This document shows, in pieces, positions 1 through 10,559 of a stretch of 64,000 nucleotides of DNA. The first letter of the stretch is position 1. Each line of letters begins with the position of its first letter. A program made the position numbers and the translations under genes. Location: contig OY757904.1 in assembly GCA_963585895.1 (NCBI GenBank), positions 71,158,139 through 71,222,138 on the forward strand, in the 5' to 3' direction. This DNA is from Sepioteuthis lessoniana. Its lineage: Eukaryota; Mollusca; Cephalopoda; Myopsida; Loliginidae. Below the pieces are notes generated by a model. The model did no database searches. It saw only the letters and a list, made by a program, of their open reading frames with translations, and was not told where the DNA came from.

Positions 1-1340
1 ACTGTTGTCTTTTGAGAAGAATGGATTTGGTATTATATAATCAAATAAATTTGATATGCCAATAAACAAATAATTCACTTCTCTAACCTCGAATATTTTA
101 ATCCTTCCGATTTGATTGATAGAGTGATGCTGGACGATCTTTTGGGGTGAAATAATTCCTGGATACTTTTTTTCTTTTTGGGCCGTACTTTTAAAGGCGG
201 ATCAATTGTCTTTCCATTTGAATCAGAAGTATACCCAATCTTCGCTTAAACCACTCGAAAATACTTGAGTTTCACGTTCAGGTTTAGCCGCTTGATGGTT
301 GCTCTGTTGAGCTGCAGAATACGACTGGATATGTTGTAGAATGATTACTACGTATAGGTTGTTGGTTGTGTTCTAAAAACCAGGAACTGGATTGCTTATT
401 GCAGATGTGATCATCAGGTGATATAAATGAATATTACATATGTTCTCATAAACCAGGAAATATGAAAGAAGTCCGATAGCCACTTAGTACTGATGTAGAT
501 GTTGATATAAATATCGAAGACTCCTTGTATAATAGTGGTTATAACGTCAGCTTTCTTCTGATAGTGACGACATTATGACTATACTTTCAGCTAACAAATG
601 GTTAGTGATTTATAATAATTGATTAACTGATTGTTTGGATGAATGAATAAATGAATGTCAAGCGGTCTGTTTTAATTCTATGTTCAGAATTTAGGGCATA
701 ACTTTATATTGCACATTAGTATTCTACGTTTCTTGTGTAGTTGTTTCTTAAGAGATTTTTTTAATTGTATTTTCCGCGCGGTCTTATTGAATAGGAATAA
801 TTTTTAAGCAGATGTATATAACCGAAAAATTATAACCTAAGAGGTACTTCTTCTTAGGGTCAAAGTAAACATTAGAATAATACAAATTAAGTAGGATTTA
901 AACGTACTCATCTCTCTAGAACTAAAGCCTCACTAATAAATGATGTTTAGTGTCATAAAAAGACATCTATTTTGGGGGTCTAACCACTGTGTAGAAGAAA
1001 AAGTCAGCATAGTCTTATCTTTGGGTTATATAAATGTCAATTTTGTCACGACAACTTTAATTCAATGATTTTTAGTCGTTTTTATTTCTAATAAACAGGA
1101 CAAAAGGCAAGTTTATAAAAAAAACTACTTTATCAAGACTTGATCAGAATAGATTCAATAAATGATGTGTAATTAAACGACTTGTTTAATTGTCGATCTA
1201 TAAGCCATATTAATTTTATATCTGATAGATATTACTTTTAAATTTTCTTGATATAAAGTTTGGTCTATGTAAATGAAGAGCAGACATTAAGTGAAATAGA
1301 AGAAAGTGAGTGATATTTATATGTACTACAGGACCTATTC
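1..1340. other. AT-rich sequence, no recognisable feature
   Basis: Single-copy-looking AT-rich sequence with stop codons in all frames. I see no coding exon, tRNA or transposon end here. Confidence 0.5.
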
Positions 1341-1342
1341 AT

Positions 1343-1400
1343 CATTAGGCCGTAATGGTTAGGGCGTACCAACATATATTTCGATCCTTACAGAGTTTGC
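1343..1400 (+). repeat. possible tRNA-derived SINE head (fragment)
   Basis: An A-box-like stretch (TAATGGTTAGGGCG) is followed about 30 bp later by a B-box-like TTTCGATCC. This spacing matches the tRNA heads of the other SINEs in the window. No body or tail can be defined, so this is a weak call. Confidence 0.35.
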
Positions 1401-1636
1401 TTTTTTTTTTGTGGACTATTATTACAGACATTTCTAAATTAGAAATACATTCCAGATAAAAATACATCACCCTACGAATTGTTCGTTTGTAAATTATATA
1501 TATATATATTAATTAATTAATTAAACGGACAACTTTTTTCTTGTTATACAAATTTTCCCTAGGTTTTGTATTTTGAATTTTTAAACATCCATCGTTGATT
1601 TAACATCACTAATAGAATATATCATCCCTCATAATC

Positions 1637-1663
1637 CTGATGATGGTTCATTAGAACCGAAAC
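1637..1663 (+). other. hammerhead-like CTGATGA / hairpin / GAAAC motif
   Basis: CTGATGA at 1637-1643 is followed by a perfect 5-bp hairpin (GGTTC 1645-1649, loop ATTA, GAACC 1654-1658) and GAAAC at 1659-1663. This is the order of a hammerhead core. However, an extra T sits between the core and stem II, no GTC cleavage triplet follows, and no stem I is visible. It may be only a conserved stem-loop of a retroelement 3' end. Confidence 0.35.
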
Positions 1664-1729
1664 ACTATACTGTTGAATTTGCTTCTCTCTAAATCTCCCC
1701 TTCTACTTTGAATACCTTATTATCAATTT

Positions 1730-1734
<5 letters not shown>

Positions 1735-1806
<72 letters not shown>
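1735..1806. repeat. (TA)n microsatellite
   Basis: 72 bp of uninterrupted TA dinucleotide. Confidence 0.98.
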
Positions 1807-1807
<1 letters not shown>

Positions 1808-2005
1808 CCTATACTTAAGCGTATTTGTCTGAAACAGAGTGTAATAGCCCTACTGGATTTCGAAATCGCTTACAGCGATTCTGCAGTCCAATATATAAGT
1901 CTCTTCGTATTTGAATTGAGATCTCGGCGGCCGTTTGAACGGATGTATGTAAACAATACTAATTGTGATTCATAACCGTTTAAAAATGTACTTCGTAGCT
2001 AATTT

Positions 2006-2137
2006 CTCCTTGTAGCTAAATGGTTAGAAGCTTGGATTGGTGTTTCAATCAACCGGGTTTCGATCCCAGCTACGGGGAGATACTGTCTAGCCACACTGAT
2101 GAGTTCTGATAGAACGAAACAGATCTGTCTGTGGATG

Positions 2138-2140
<3 letters not shown>
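2006..2140 (+). mobile_element. tRNA-derived SINE carrying a hammerhead ribozyme
   Basis: The head, 2006-2079, folds like a tRNA. The 5' end CTCCTTG pairs along its full length with CGGGGAG at 2073-2079, allowing G-U pairs. An A-box-like TAGCTAAATGGTTAG and a B-box-like GGTTTCGATCC lie at tRNA spacing, so an internal RNA polymerase III promoter is likely. A short linker leads into the hammerhead at 2091-2134. The element then runs through GATGAAA into a (TA)n array starting at 2141, which looks like its tail. No target duplication can be defined because the right side is microsatellite. Related bodies occur on the minus strand near 10.6 kb and 25.4 kb. SINE-like elements with a tRNA-type promoter and a hammerhead are known in schistosomes (the Sm-alpha family), so the arrangement has precedent. 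Assignment to a named family is not possible from sequence alone. Confidence 0.85.
2091..2134 (+). ncRNA. type I hammerhead ribozyme
   Basis: All conserved parts of a hammerhead are present in order. Stem I is CCACA (2091-2095) with TGTGG (2130-2134), perfectly complementary. The core CTGATGA is at 2096-2102. Stem II is GTTC/GAAC (2103-2106, 2112-2115) with loop TGATA. GAAA is at 2116-2119. Stem III is formed by A2119-C-A-G2122 with C2125-T-G-T2128. The cleavage triplet GTC is at 2127-2129, so scission is predicted after C2129. Stems II and III are closed and stem I is open, which makes it type I. The weak point is the two-nucleotide loop of stem III, which would be strained in a monomer; short-stem-III hammerheads may work as dimers. 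Activity is inferred, not shown. Confidence 0.85.

Positions 2141-2178
<38 letters not shown>
2141..2178. repeat. (AT)n microsatellite at the SINE 3' end
   Basis: AT dinucleotide array abutting the hammerhead SINE. It is probably an expansion of the SINE tail. Confidence 0.95.
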
Positions 2179-2180
<2 letters not shown>

Positions 2181-2199
2181 ATATGAATTATTAATAATC

Positions 2200-4060
2200 A
2201 CAAAAGTACAAAGGGTCCAATATTGGTGCGTCAGAATATCATATATTTATAACGTAGTCACCGACGACTGCTTTTATGTTGATAACTGATTATCTGATTA
2301 GGCTGGTGAATCATAACACCCGTGATTTCATTCCCTACGTGAAATTTCTGTGGCTGTTGATGTATGGAGAAACGGATACCGGATAAAATGAACTAGCTAT
2401 ATGCTTAGTCCGTCGGAACACGGTCTAATCATATCTTTGGACGCGTCAATCAATCATCAATTACTGATCAGCAAAGAAGGAGAAACAAACAGAATAGGAA
2501 GACAGACTTTTCGGAAGACATAGAGACATACAGGCATACGAAAAAACAGCTTCTCAAATTGTGGTTCACAGAACACCAAACCGGCACTTATGCGTCGTGT
2601 GGGCGGAATCGCCTGGTTATCCCCTACTATCACTTAGACAACCGATTTATTCTGTTGATTTTGCCAACTTTTGGTAAATTGCTGTTTTTAGTACTGGCTG
2701 CTAGATAAAGTATACCTTGATACACCTACTCTTCTTGACGAGATTTTGAACTTAGTCGACTCTCTTCCGGCGACTGGCTTTTTTAATAACTTGTATTCAT
2801 TCCACCCTCTAGCCAATTGCTTGAAATGTTACACATCTATATTTTTATATAATCCGTTGGTGTCTATGTATTCAGTATATGTTGGCGTATCGGTATCACT
2901 TCAATTTTGTCGACACTCATAGAGAAAGAAAATAAAATAAGATGTTAAAAACTGTCAAGATCGAAGATATCTCTTTGCATCGTTTTTCGGAATATCACTT
3001 TATATTTAGATGATATTTTCAATACTGAAAATTTAGATAAGGCATTTTTTTATTTATTAATCTTTTTTTTTCTTTTAAATATTTATGAAACCCACCAAAT
3101 TATAAAAGTCGATCTGTTTACGTCTCTCTGTATAACCATGAACTTGCATTCTTTTAAACGAGGAGTCACATAAAATGATAAAATCACTTATTTCTATTAG
3201 AAATAAGGAAATCAAACATGTTAAAATAGAATATAAATTTTGTACTTTTCCTGTCATGTGATGCAATTTTTTTTCAGAAATTTGCACACCTCCTACTGCA
3301 AAGATAACCTTATTAATCCACAATCTTTTATTTATTTTCAGTGTATGTTATATCTCGAGGAAAATAGATGATACATGTAATCTTCTAAATAATTGAAGTA
3401 GCTGTTTAAATTATCCAAAAAATATTATTATACTTGGCAAAAACCAAGGAATTAGCAAAGATAGTCGATGTTGAATGTGGTACCTTTTATACCAGTAAAT
3501 AATTTATCAACAAGTAACGGCAAATAATTTTTTGATAATCTAATATATCTTTTTTAGGATAAATATTTTTGAAGCAATATTTTTATGAAGCCATAATATT
3601 CTGCTCTCAAATAAAATATTATTAGTTTATTTACTGTTAAATGAAATGAAATAGAATGAGCATCATTTAATTTTCTAGTACCAAAGAATGTTGTTCGATA
3701 TGCATTAACTATATTTGCACACGACACTTCTCAAAATTTATAATTCAGCCATTTCTACCAAACATTTCTTCCCAAAAATCTGTCTTGAATAAATATTAAA
3801 GAAAATTTTAAAATTAAAATTACTTTTAAAGGGTTATCTTCTCATGAGAAGTTGATTTGAGTCTTTCCATATTTGTCTGTACATTCTGCAATGTAGGTTT
3901 TGATTACTTAATATGTCAATCAAATTTGATCTCTTTTTAACATACTTTTTGGTTTTATTTTTTTTTTGGTTCTTTGTATAATCATATAACAACTTTCAGA
4001 GTTGTATAATACATAATTCATCCTTGTAGAAGATAAGTAGCAAGAGGGCGTTTAAGGTTA
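2200..4060. other. AT-rich sequence, no recognisable feature
   Basis: The short open frame at 3075-3323 on the minus strand has no recognisable domain and atypical composition. I see no element ends in this stretch. Confidence 0.5.
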
Positions 4061-4253
4061 TTTTGTAACGTGATGGCCTAGGGATTTCGGTTCATGCCTT
4101 TGGGTTTAGTTAGGCTGAGAACCATTCGGCTCAGCACATGGGTTAGTTAGGTGCAAACATTGATGCAGGTGTTAACGCAGACACGCGCGGGCGGACCAAG
4201 ATGACACTCAGATGTCACAATAATCCGAGACGAAACGGGTGACGGAGTGCGAG

Positions 4254-4261
4254 TGACGTCA
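4254..4261. promoter_or_regulatory. CRE-type palindrome in the LTR
   Basis: TGACGTCA, the CREB/ATF consensus. It is conserved at the equivalent place in the other LTR copy (9000-9007), although the two LTRs differ widely elsewhere. That suggests, but does not prove, a promoter function in U3. Confidence 0.55.
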
Positions 4262-4352
4262 CGCACCGGAGGAGCGCAGAGGTTTTTTGAGACTTGAAGG
4301 AAAGTTAGAAAGTTGAATACAAGACGCCAAGGGAGGAGGATCGACTTTTGGA

Positions 4353-4687
4353 GCTCGTAGACGCGAGGCGGTATTTGATGCACGCCCCACCTTACGGGCA
4401 TGTATGGCACAAGGCCTATTTTGAGTGCGACCGGGCGCAGGGCCGTAGCCCACACGCGCCCGGAGTTTGCTAAAAATGCCTACGGCCCCATCGGCATTCC
4501 CCTTGTTAGAGGCGCCTCAGGCGCTGGGCGATGAACCCCCCCCCGAAGGAGGTAAAAGCCTGGTGGGAAGGCCCCCAGAGGCCGAAGGAAATTATCCAGC
4601 TGCTAAGACACACTCGGCCAGATCCGTGCCAGCAGCCAGCACGGCCGGCCGAAATGCGACTCAACAACTGCTCGTAGACGCGAGGCG
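4353..4687 (+). repeat. 317-bp insertion bounded by 18-bp direct repeats
   Basis: The 18-mer GCTCGTAGACGCGAGGCG occurs at 4353-4370 and again, identically, at 4670-4687. The sister LTR at 8662-9200 has only one, diverged, version of this site and lacks the intervening sequence. The inserted DNA is very GC-rich with C runs. Confidence 0.8.
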
Positions 4688-4790
4688 AACTTGCACCCTA
4701 TGGGGGTAACTCGAGATGGGGGCCAAATGAATAAGACAACAAAGAAGATTGTGTCTCTCCTCCATATGTCGAAACCTTTAACTCAAAGTT

Positions 4791-4796
4791 AATAAA
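4791..4796 (+). promoter_or_regulatory. polyadenylation signal of the LTR
   Basis: AATAAA within a block conserved between the two LTR copies. It is followed by a conserved CCTGAACAAGAAGTCG segment. Confidence 0.6.
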
Positions 4797-5734
4797 AAGT
4801 TTTCGTACCTGAACAAGAAGTCGTTACGTGTTTTCGAATTTCGAGATTCCTCTTTTCTTTATATGTTCTACGTTATGTATATATGTAATGAGCGTCTCAT
4901 GTACATTTCGGAAATAGCTGTATTTACCTATAGTACAATTTGTCCTAAAATAAACGCAGTAGAGTGACTCGAGCAGGAACTGGCTTATTAGGATGTAACA
5001 GTCTAGCTTGTTAGCCATTTCGTCACCGGGTCCCCCCCATCGTCTATATCAGAACAAAGGCAAAGCTATTACCATGCTAAAACCGAACTCAACAGTTCTT
5101 GTTTATACAACTTTTAAGATGCGATAGTTTATTACTTTCCTTGGGTCTATATAATATCTTACCGTCACGCGTTTATCTCTTTTTTCATCCTTTTTTTTTT
5201 CCAATCACATTTCAATGCAAATCAATTTGAAGGTGATCAACATATGCATTTTGGCTTATGGTACTTTCAACTAATTAGCATTCCCTTTAAGAACGAAACG
5301 TTTCAAAAGTAGACTGTATGTCGCTTGTTTTACTGGGATTGCTATTAACCCGACAGAGAAATATCCATTTCAGTTATTCTGATAGATGAAATTCTATTTA
5401 TGCAGAAGAGACGTTTTTTTAATGTACCAGAACCAATCTGACGTTCGTATTCCTCTCAAATATCATTGTAAATGATTGATCTATCTTTCGATCTATCTGT
5501 CTTCAGTAAGACACATTATTTACGTACGTATCTACTAAAAATACAATCTTCAGAGTGTTAACCTTTGTAAATCTATCTATCTATTTTCAGTAAGTTATCT
5601 TCCAATACTTCATTTTCCGGTAAAAATAAATATTTCAAAAAATTTAAGACGCTATGATTAACATTAAATTCAAAAGATATGAAATTTACAAAGACACCTA
5701 AACAGAAGTATGTTATATCTACACACGTATTTTT

Positions 5735-5880
5735 GGAGGTGCACCTGGTGTAATGGATATTGTCGTAAGAAATAGACAAGGTGACACGAGTTCAAATCCT
5801 CTTAGTACTTCACATAGTGCGAATACCCTCGGAAAAATATGAATCCAACAATCATGCTTTTAGCTATGGTTTTAATAGAA
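5735..5880 (+). mobile_element. tRNA-derived SINE (family with AATAC..GAAAAA..TATGAATCC body)
   Basis: The A-box-like CTGGTGTAATGGATATTG and the B-box GAGTTCAAATCCTC (from about 5788) lie at tRNA spacing. The body contains GCGAATACCCTCGGAAAAATATGAATCCAAC in degenerate form, which recurs in the SINEs at 6.5, 18.2, 26.4, 36.7, 39.1 and 59.7 kb. No target duplication was resolved. Confidence 0.7.
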
Positions 5881-6437
5881 ACGAAGACAGGAGTTTTTAC
5901 TTTTGGTATAGCAACTGAACAAGAAGGAAAACTGAATTCAAGATTGTTAATCTCCGCATAAAATGGCCTTGTAACAAACACATTTTGTTTGTATGGAAAG
6001 GTTGATAAATACATGCACACCTAATTTTCTATAAATCGTATCAATATCATATCAGAAATACATTAGTGTAAACAGAAATAACATGAGATTTAGAGTGGTA
6101 GCACCTGTTAGGGTTCTATCTATTGGTCTAATATATCTGTTTGAGATAATGTTGAAAATTAGTTAGAACTATACATTGACTCGTAAAACATTGATATTGT
6201 AACTAAATATGAAGTGTTTGCCTGTTTAAAATCATTGAAAAGAATTATTTTTGTACTATATGTACTTGGAGACCATAACAGTCGAACTGACTTCAATAAG
6301 GGCTACTGAAAAGTTTACTTCCTTAAATCCCTTTTTCTGCATCATTTAAGCTATAAGAAATGACTTGTATTGTTTACAGTAATCAATAACCAGCCCATGA
6401 GAAAAATAATCTAACATACAATCAAGTCGATAGTAGG

Positions 6438-6605
6438 AGGATATAACTGAAGGGATCGTAGTTGCTAACGTGCTGGGCAGCAACATTTTAGTAAGACATT
6501 TCGATCTCCAGTTACGCTATTGCATTCACTAACGGACTAATAACCTTGAGAAAGGTATGAATCCTTGTTTATGAGTTTAATACTACTACTGTTTTGGGAT
6601 TAAAT
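6438..6605 (+). mobile_element. tRNA-derived SINE, same family as at 5.7 kb
   Basis: A-box-like TAGTTGCTAACGTGCTGGGC, B-box-like TTTCGATCTCC, then the family body GGACTAATAACCTTGAGAAA followed by GGTATGAATCC. Confidence 0.7.
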
Positions 6606-6969
6606 AACCGATGAATGTTGATATACTATAAAACAAAGAAAACAAAAAGAATAAAATCAGTAGTTTTATGCATGGAGATAATTATTGTCAACCTTGCCAT
6701 GGACCTCTCGTTAGTTTGATTTAAATTTTGCAAGGTATTTTTTGCAAACGCTCATTATTGATTCCCTAACCTTCTTGGATTTCTCTCAAACTCAGATTGA
6801 TCACAATCTGATTAAACATAGAGAATTCATAAATCAATTGAACCGAAAAATATCGGATCATCGATAAGGTTAAGAGAGAGTATTGTGGCTTTATCACCTA
6901 AATGGATGTTTTCGGCAAGATCACCGAAAACTGCAATGTTATTGAGGCTTTTTCTTGTCAGGGGTGGAA

Positions 6970-6985
6970 AACACACACATACACA

Positions 6986-7027
<42 letters not shown>
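6970..7027. repeat. (CA)n microsatellite
   Basis: CA array with two CATA interruptions. Confidence 0.97.
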
Positions 7028-7031
<4 letters not shown>

Positions 7032-7249
7032 AAAAAAAGAAACTGTTAGTGTTCGGACATTTCTTTGCTTTTCTTTCGTCTAGGTTCAGTCTCAGAAGCT
7101 GTGGAATCAGGAGGAAATTAACAATAGATACAACCTTTTAGCTTCTTCGCTGTTCAAGGGACTATCACTTTTTATATTATTACTGTCATTGTGTGCGTCC
7201 ACACCCAAGAAAAAACCGAGAAAACAGTGACCGAAAAGCCAAATATGTG

Positions 7250-7251
<2 letters not shown>

Positions 7252-7294
<43 letters not shown>

Positions 7295-7306
7295 TAGATA
7301 GATAGG
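7252..7306. repeat. (CA)n-(GATA)n compound microsatellite
   Basis: About 40 bp of CA followed by GATA repeats. Confidence 0.97.
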
Positions 7307-8358
7307 TAGATTATGGTTCACAGATAATCACACCCCGTACATTCAGCTCAATTGGGTGACACAGTTCAATTGTGACCTCTGCAGCATGGCCATGGTGTGC
7401 TAGATCAAGTGTATCATGCCAGCAAAATGAACGAGAGATTAAATGGTGTCAACTTGCGCTTTGGTAGATGCTTCAGTATGTTCATTTTACCTCAACAATC
7501 TTCTTCACTTTCATTTGCATATGTTAAGCAAAGGGAAAATTGTAAAATAAAATCATAGTAACACGATGAATATTACTGTTGTAACACACTGAGGACACAT
7601 TGAAAAATATAAGAAAAAAGTAGTTTTGTCTTTAAAGAGCAAACAATTGAATACTTGATATATATACGCTCACCTACAAATACGCAAATGAATACTTTTA
7701 AAGTGTTGCCAAGAAGTTACACGTAGACAAGGCAATTTTCTTTGTTTCAATTTTTATATATGTTTTATATATTTTTTAGGAATTTTTAAAACTTATTTGG
7801 TTTACATCTTTTTCTCTCGTTTCTGTTGCTCATTTTATCGCTTCTTTCTCATTTTAAATTTCAGTGTCTTTTCTGGTAATTCAAATTATTCATTCAGCTG
7901 TCTTGTGTTTTGAGGTTTCTGTGCAAAAAGCATCCCATGGAAACGAATTTCCCAATGACTTACATGTTTGTACATGTCACCCGAGGGCTCATATACAAAA
8001 TCATATTTGTTGTACCAACTCCTTCTACTCTCTTACCCTCGCATAGCTATCGGCTGAATACTATTACTGCTGTCCTTCTTAAAGGATAGCTTTAGCATTA
8101 AATAACCCATGAAGGATGATATGTAATTAAATAAAGAAACCAAATTAAACCAGACCAAACTAAACCAAACCCCTCAGCTACGAGCAGCGTGTCACACAAA
8201 GTGAGGTTTTAAGTGGAGTAAGGTTGGTTTGATTAAGAGTCTTCTTTATGCTTGACTGGTGACCTAAGCAATGCAGAAGGAACAAGTTTTTCCTACAATT
8301 TAACCATAGTTGAGGAGAAGAGATGAATACATCTCTTTCCCAAAAGCATTATCTAGAA

Positions 8359-9260
8359 GTTTTGTTTGATTTGGACTGATTTTATAGTATATCAACTACT
8401 TTAGACTATTTCATGCCAAATCTATTTTAATACATATAAAAGGCCTTATTTCAGACAATTCAGTTTGGCTCAAGTACGCAGTTAAATTCTATTTGACCCA
8501 TAGATAGGACCATATCAAATGCTAACACTCTGAGCAGAGTGGACCTGGAAGCGATGGCAATAAACAGGTACTCCACATTCCCCAAAGCTCCAGGATTACT
8601 GGAGCCACAACCATCAAATTGTTTAGTGTCATATACAGGACACTCCTTAGAGGAATCTTACTGTTACATTGACATATACACGAATATTGCCATGTCCGAA
8701 AATGGACGTCGAATGTTGGTAACATATATACATAGAACATAGGAATCTCGAAATTCGAAAACACATAACGACTTCTTGTTCAGGTACGAAACCTTTTTAT
8801 TACTTTTGAGTTAAAGGTTTCGACAATGGCTTTTTTTTATGCTGACTTCTTCCTCTAGCCCCAATCTAGTGCAGCACCCATGGCGCGCAAATTCGTCTCG
8901 CCTCAGTGAGCCCCAAATGTCGACAGTCTCGTCCGGCGTCTAGTTTCAACTCTCATATTTTCTTCCAATTCCCAAAATCCTCCACGCGCTTCCGGCGCAT
9001 GACGTCACCCGCATTTCGTCACCTGTTTCATTATCTCAGGCTATTGTGACATCTCTGAGTGACATGTCCGCTCTGTGTGCGCGCATGGATTACCACCTGC
9101 ATCAAGGTTGCACCCAACTAAGCCACGCGTTGAGCCGAAAGGCTCTCATCCTAACTAAACCCAAAGGCATGAACCGAAATCCCTCGGCTATTATATTACA
9201 TTACTTCACTGCAGAGATGCCCAAAGTGTATTCTACAGCTCTATTATTTAGAATAATAGT
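8359..9260 (+). repeat. repeat family 1 copy, split by a solo LTR
   Basis: The left part (8359-8661) runs from the degenerate start, TTTTATAGTATATCAACTAC, through TTTGACCCATAGATAGGACC to GACACTCCTTAGAGGAATC. The right part resumes at 9201 with TTACTTCACTGCAGAGATGC and GTGTATTCTACAGC. Joining the two sides restores the order seen in uninterrupted copies such as 12316-12800. The LTR therefore landed in an existing copy. Confidence 0.85.
8662..9200 (-). mobile_element. solo LTR with TTAC target-site duplication
   Basis: On the plus strand it begins TGTTACATTG and ends ATATTACA, the TG...CA form of LTRs. It is flanked on both sides by TTAC (8658-8661 and 9201-9204). Read on the minus strand it matches the LTR at 4064-5000, with the CRE palindrome at 9000-9007 and a polyadenylation signal at 8796-8801 (TTTATT on plus). 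It is 539 bp long and no internal retrotransposon sequence remains, so it arose by LTR-LTR recombination. The superfamily cannot be settled; a 4-bp duplication fits some Gypsy and BEL/Pao elements. Confidence 0.85.
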
Positions 9261-9429
9261 TAAATAGTCTTTCTTGTATTTGAATTTGGGTGACCGATAG
9301 TATTTTCTATGAGGTTAACGTTAGCGCAATGCATAACGTATATGTAACTGTCATTCTTCACTGCATTTGTTAACCTAAATGATAGCGTGATTATCACGAG
9401 TCTATTAATTGCTAATAACCGTTTCTTTT

Positions 9430-10020
9430 TAAATGTATTTGTTTAATATATTAACTACTTAGACGCCATTAAATGCCAAAATTTGATCTTTTTATAAATA
9501 ACTGATTGTAATAATGACTCCATATTAAATGTTTCATTTTAATGATTTTTTTAGAAATCCTATGATCATTATTTTGCGCACTGCAATATGGTATCAAACT
9601 TTCCTACTCATATAGATAATTTTTACGCAGTTTATGGCATCAGTTTTTCTTTCATAATACCATAAAATATGTATTTATTTTGAACAATATTTAATAATTC
9701 TCATTAGTCTACACACATTCATATAGTTTCAAGTATTTCTATCATCAGACACCAATAATTTACAAGAAATAATCTTCGAAGTAACTGAAAATAATCCTTA
9801 CATATCAATTATATCTTTAGGTGATTATTCCTTAAACAAATTGTTCTCGCAGAGTTCTATGTAGTCGATTATTCCTATATAATATGAGTAATGTTCAAAC
9901 AGATCTATGTGCCCCTTAGAAAGGACCTTAACAGATGCAACGACACAGGAGCAGAGTGGATCTAGAAGAAATTATAATGAAGGGGTTATCCCCACATCAC
10001 TGAGCTACCGAACAGTATCC
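9430..10020 (+). repeat. possible diverged repeat family 1 copy
   Basis: Weak matches to the family start (TTAATATATTAACTACT, then ATTAAATGCC) and to its 3' part (GGACCTTAACAGATGC, AGCAGAGTGGATCTAG). The remainder is unrecognisable. Confidence 0.4.
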
Positions 10021-10274
10021 TCACCACCGGATGTACGTTAGCATCCTACTAAAAATTTGCTAATCAGGGATTTGTGTTGACTTATGTTGTGTTCTTTCTT
10101 TAAGTGATTGCTGTATGATAATGGCCTCTGTCTAAATATCATATTTAAACATAGTCATGTAGCTTCCAGACAATGTTAGATGGAATGCAATTAAGCATTA
10201 ACAGCTAATTTAATTACACCCTTCCCAAAATAGTTCTAGGCGTGATTAACAAAAAACAAGACTGAAACTTCAAC

Positions 10275-10360
10275 TGTACGCACTACTTCATTTAAATTTT
10301 AAAATTAAAAAATATAAAATAATTTTTTAATTTAAAAATTTAAATGAAGTAGTGCGTGCA
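10275..10360. repeat. long hairpin-forming inverted repeat
   Basis: Arms of 39 bp (10275-10313 and 10322-10360) differ at only a few positions and enclose the 8-nt loop ATAAAATA. Outer arm sequence GTACGCACTACTTCATTTAA. The transcript would form a hairpin of pre-miRNA size, but a snap-back transposon remnant is equally possible. Confidence 0.85.
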
Positions 10361-10559
10361 ATTGAATAACTTTTATTATAAAGTGATGATAGCTAGATAT
10401 TTAGGCAAAACCTACACAAATCAGTCCCAATTTAAAAAAAGGTAACAATTCTGGATACTTTTGAATAATTGTTTGGTTAAACAAAGCATTAGAAAATGTT
10501 CAGTAGCCTCCATACTGACCAGAGCTGGGCCTGTTAAATTCAAGTAAAATCATTACATC

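Larger units (their letters stand above)
4064..5000 (+). mobile_element. GC-rich retroviral-type LTR, expanded copy
   Basis: It begins TGTAACG and ends ATGTAACA, and aligns along most of its length with the reverse complement of the solo LTR at 8662-9200. Conserved blocks include GGGATTTCGGTTCATGCC near the start, a TGACGTCA palindrome at 4254-4261 and an AATAAA signal at 4791-4796. It is far richer in G+C than its flanks. Relative to the other copy it carries 317 extra bases bounded by an 18-bp direct repeat. The bases next to the two ends (ATTT and GTCT) do not match, so no target duplication is seen. No internal gag or pol sequence is nearby. The short frames at 4147-4455 (minus) and 4467-4709 (plus) lie inside it and are by-products of its low stop-codon density. 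Confidence 0.75.

Noticed and set aside
2006..2079. Functional tRNA gene
   Set aside because: The acceptor stem pairs, but the anticodon arm is poor, the B box has an extra T, and the sequence continues into a SINE body with relatives elsewhere.
4467..4709. 80-residue proline-rich frame in GC-rich DNA
   Set aside because: Lies wholly in the extra block of an LTR; stop codons are rare there because of base composition. No domain, and no equivalent in the sister LTR.
6827..7289. Possible secreted cysteine-rich peptides
   Set aside because: The Cys-Val alternation is translation of (CA)n; no signal peptide or spaced cysteine framework.
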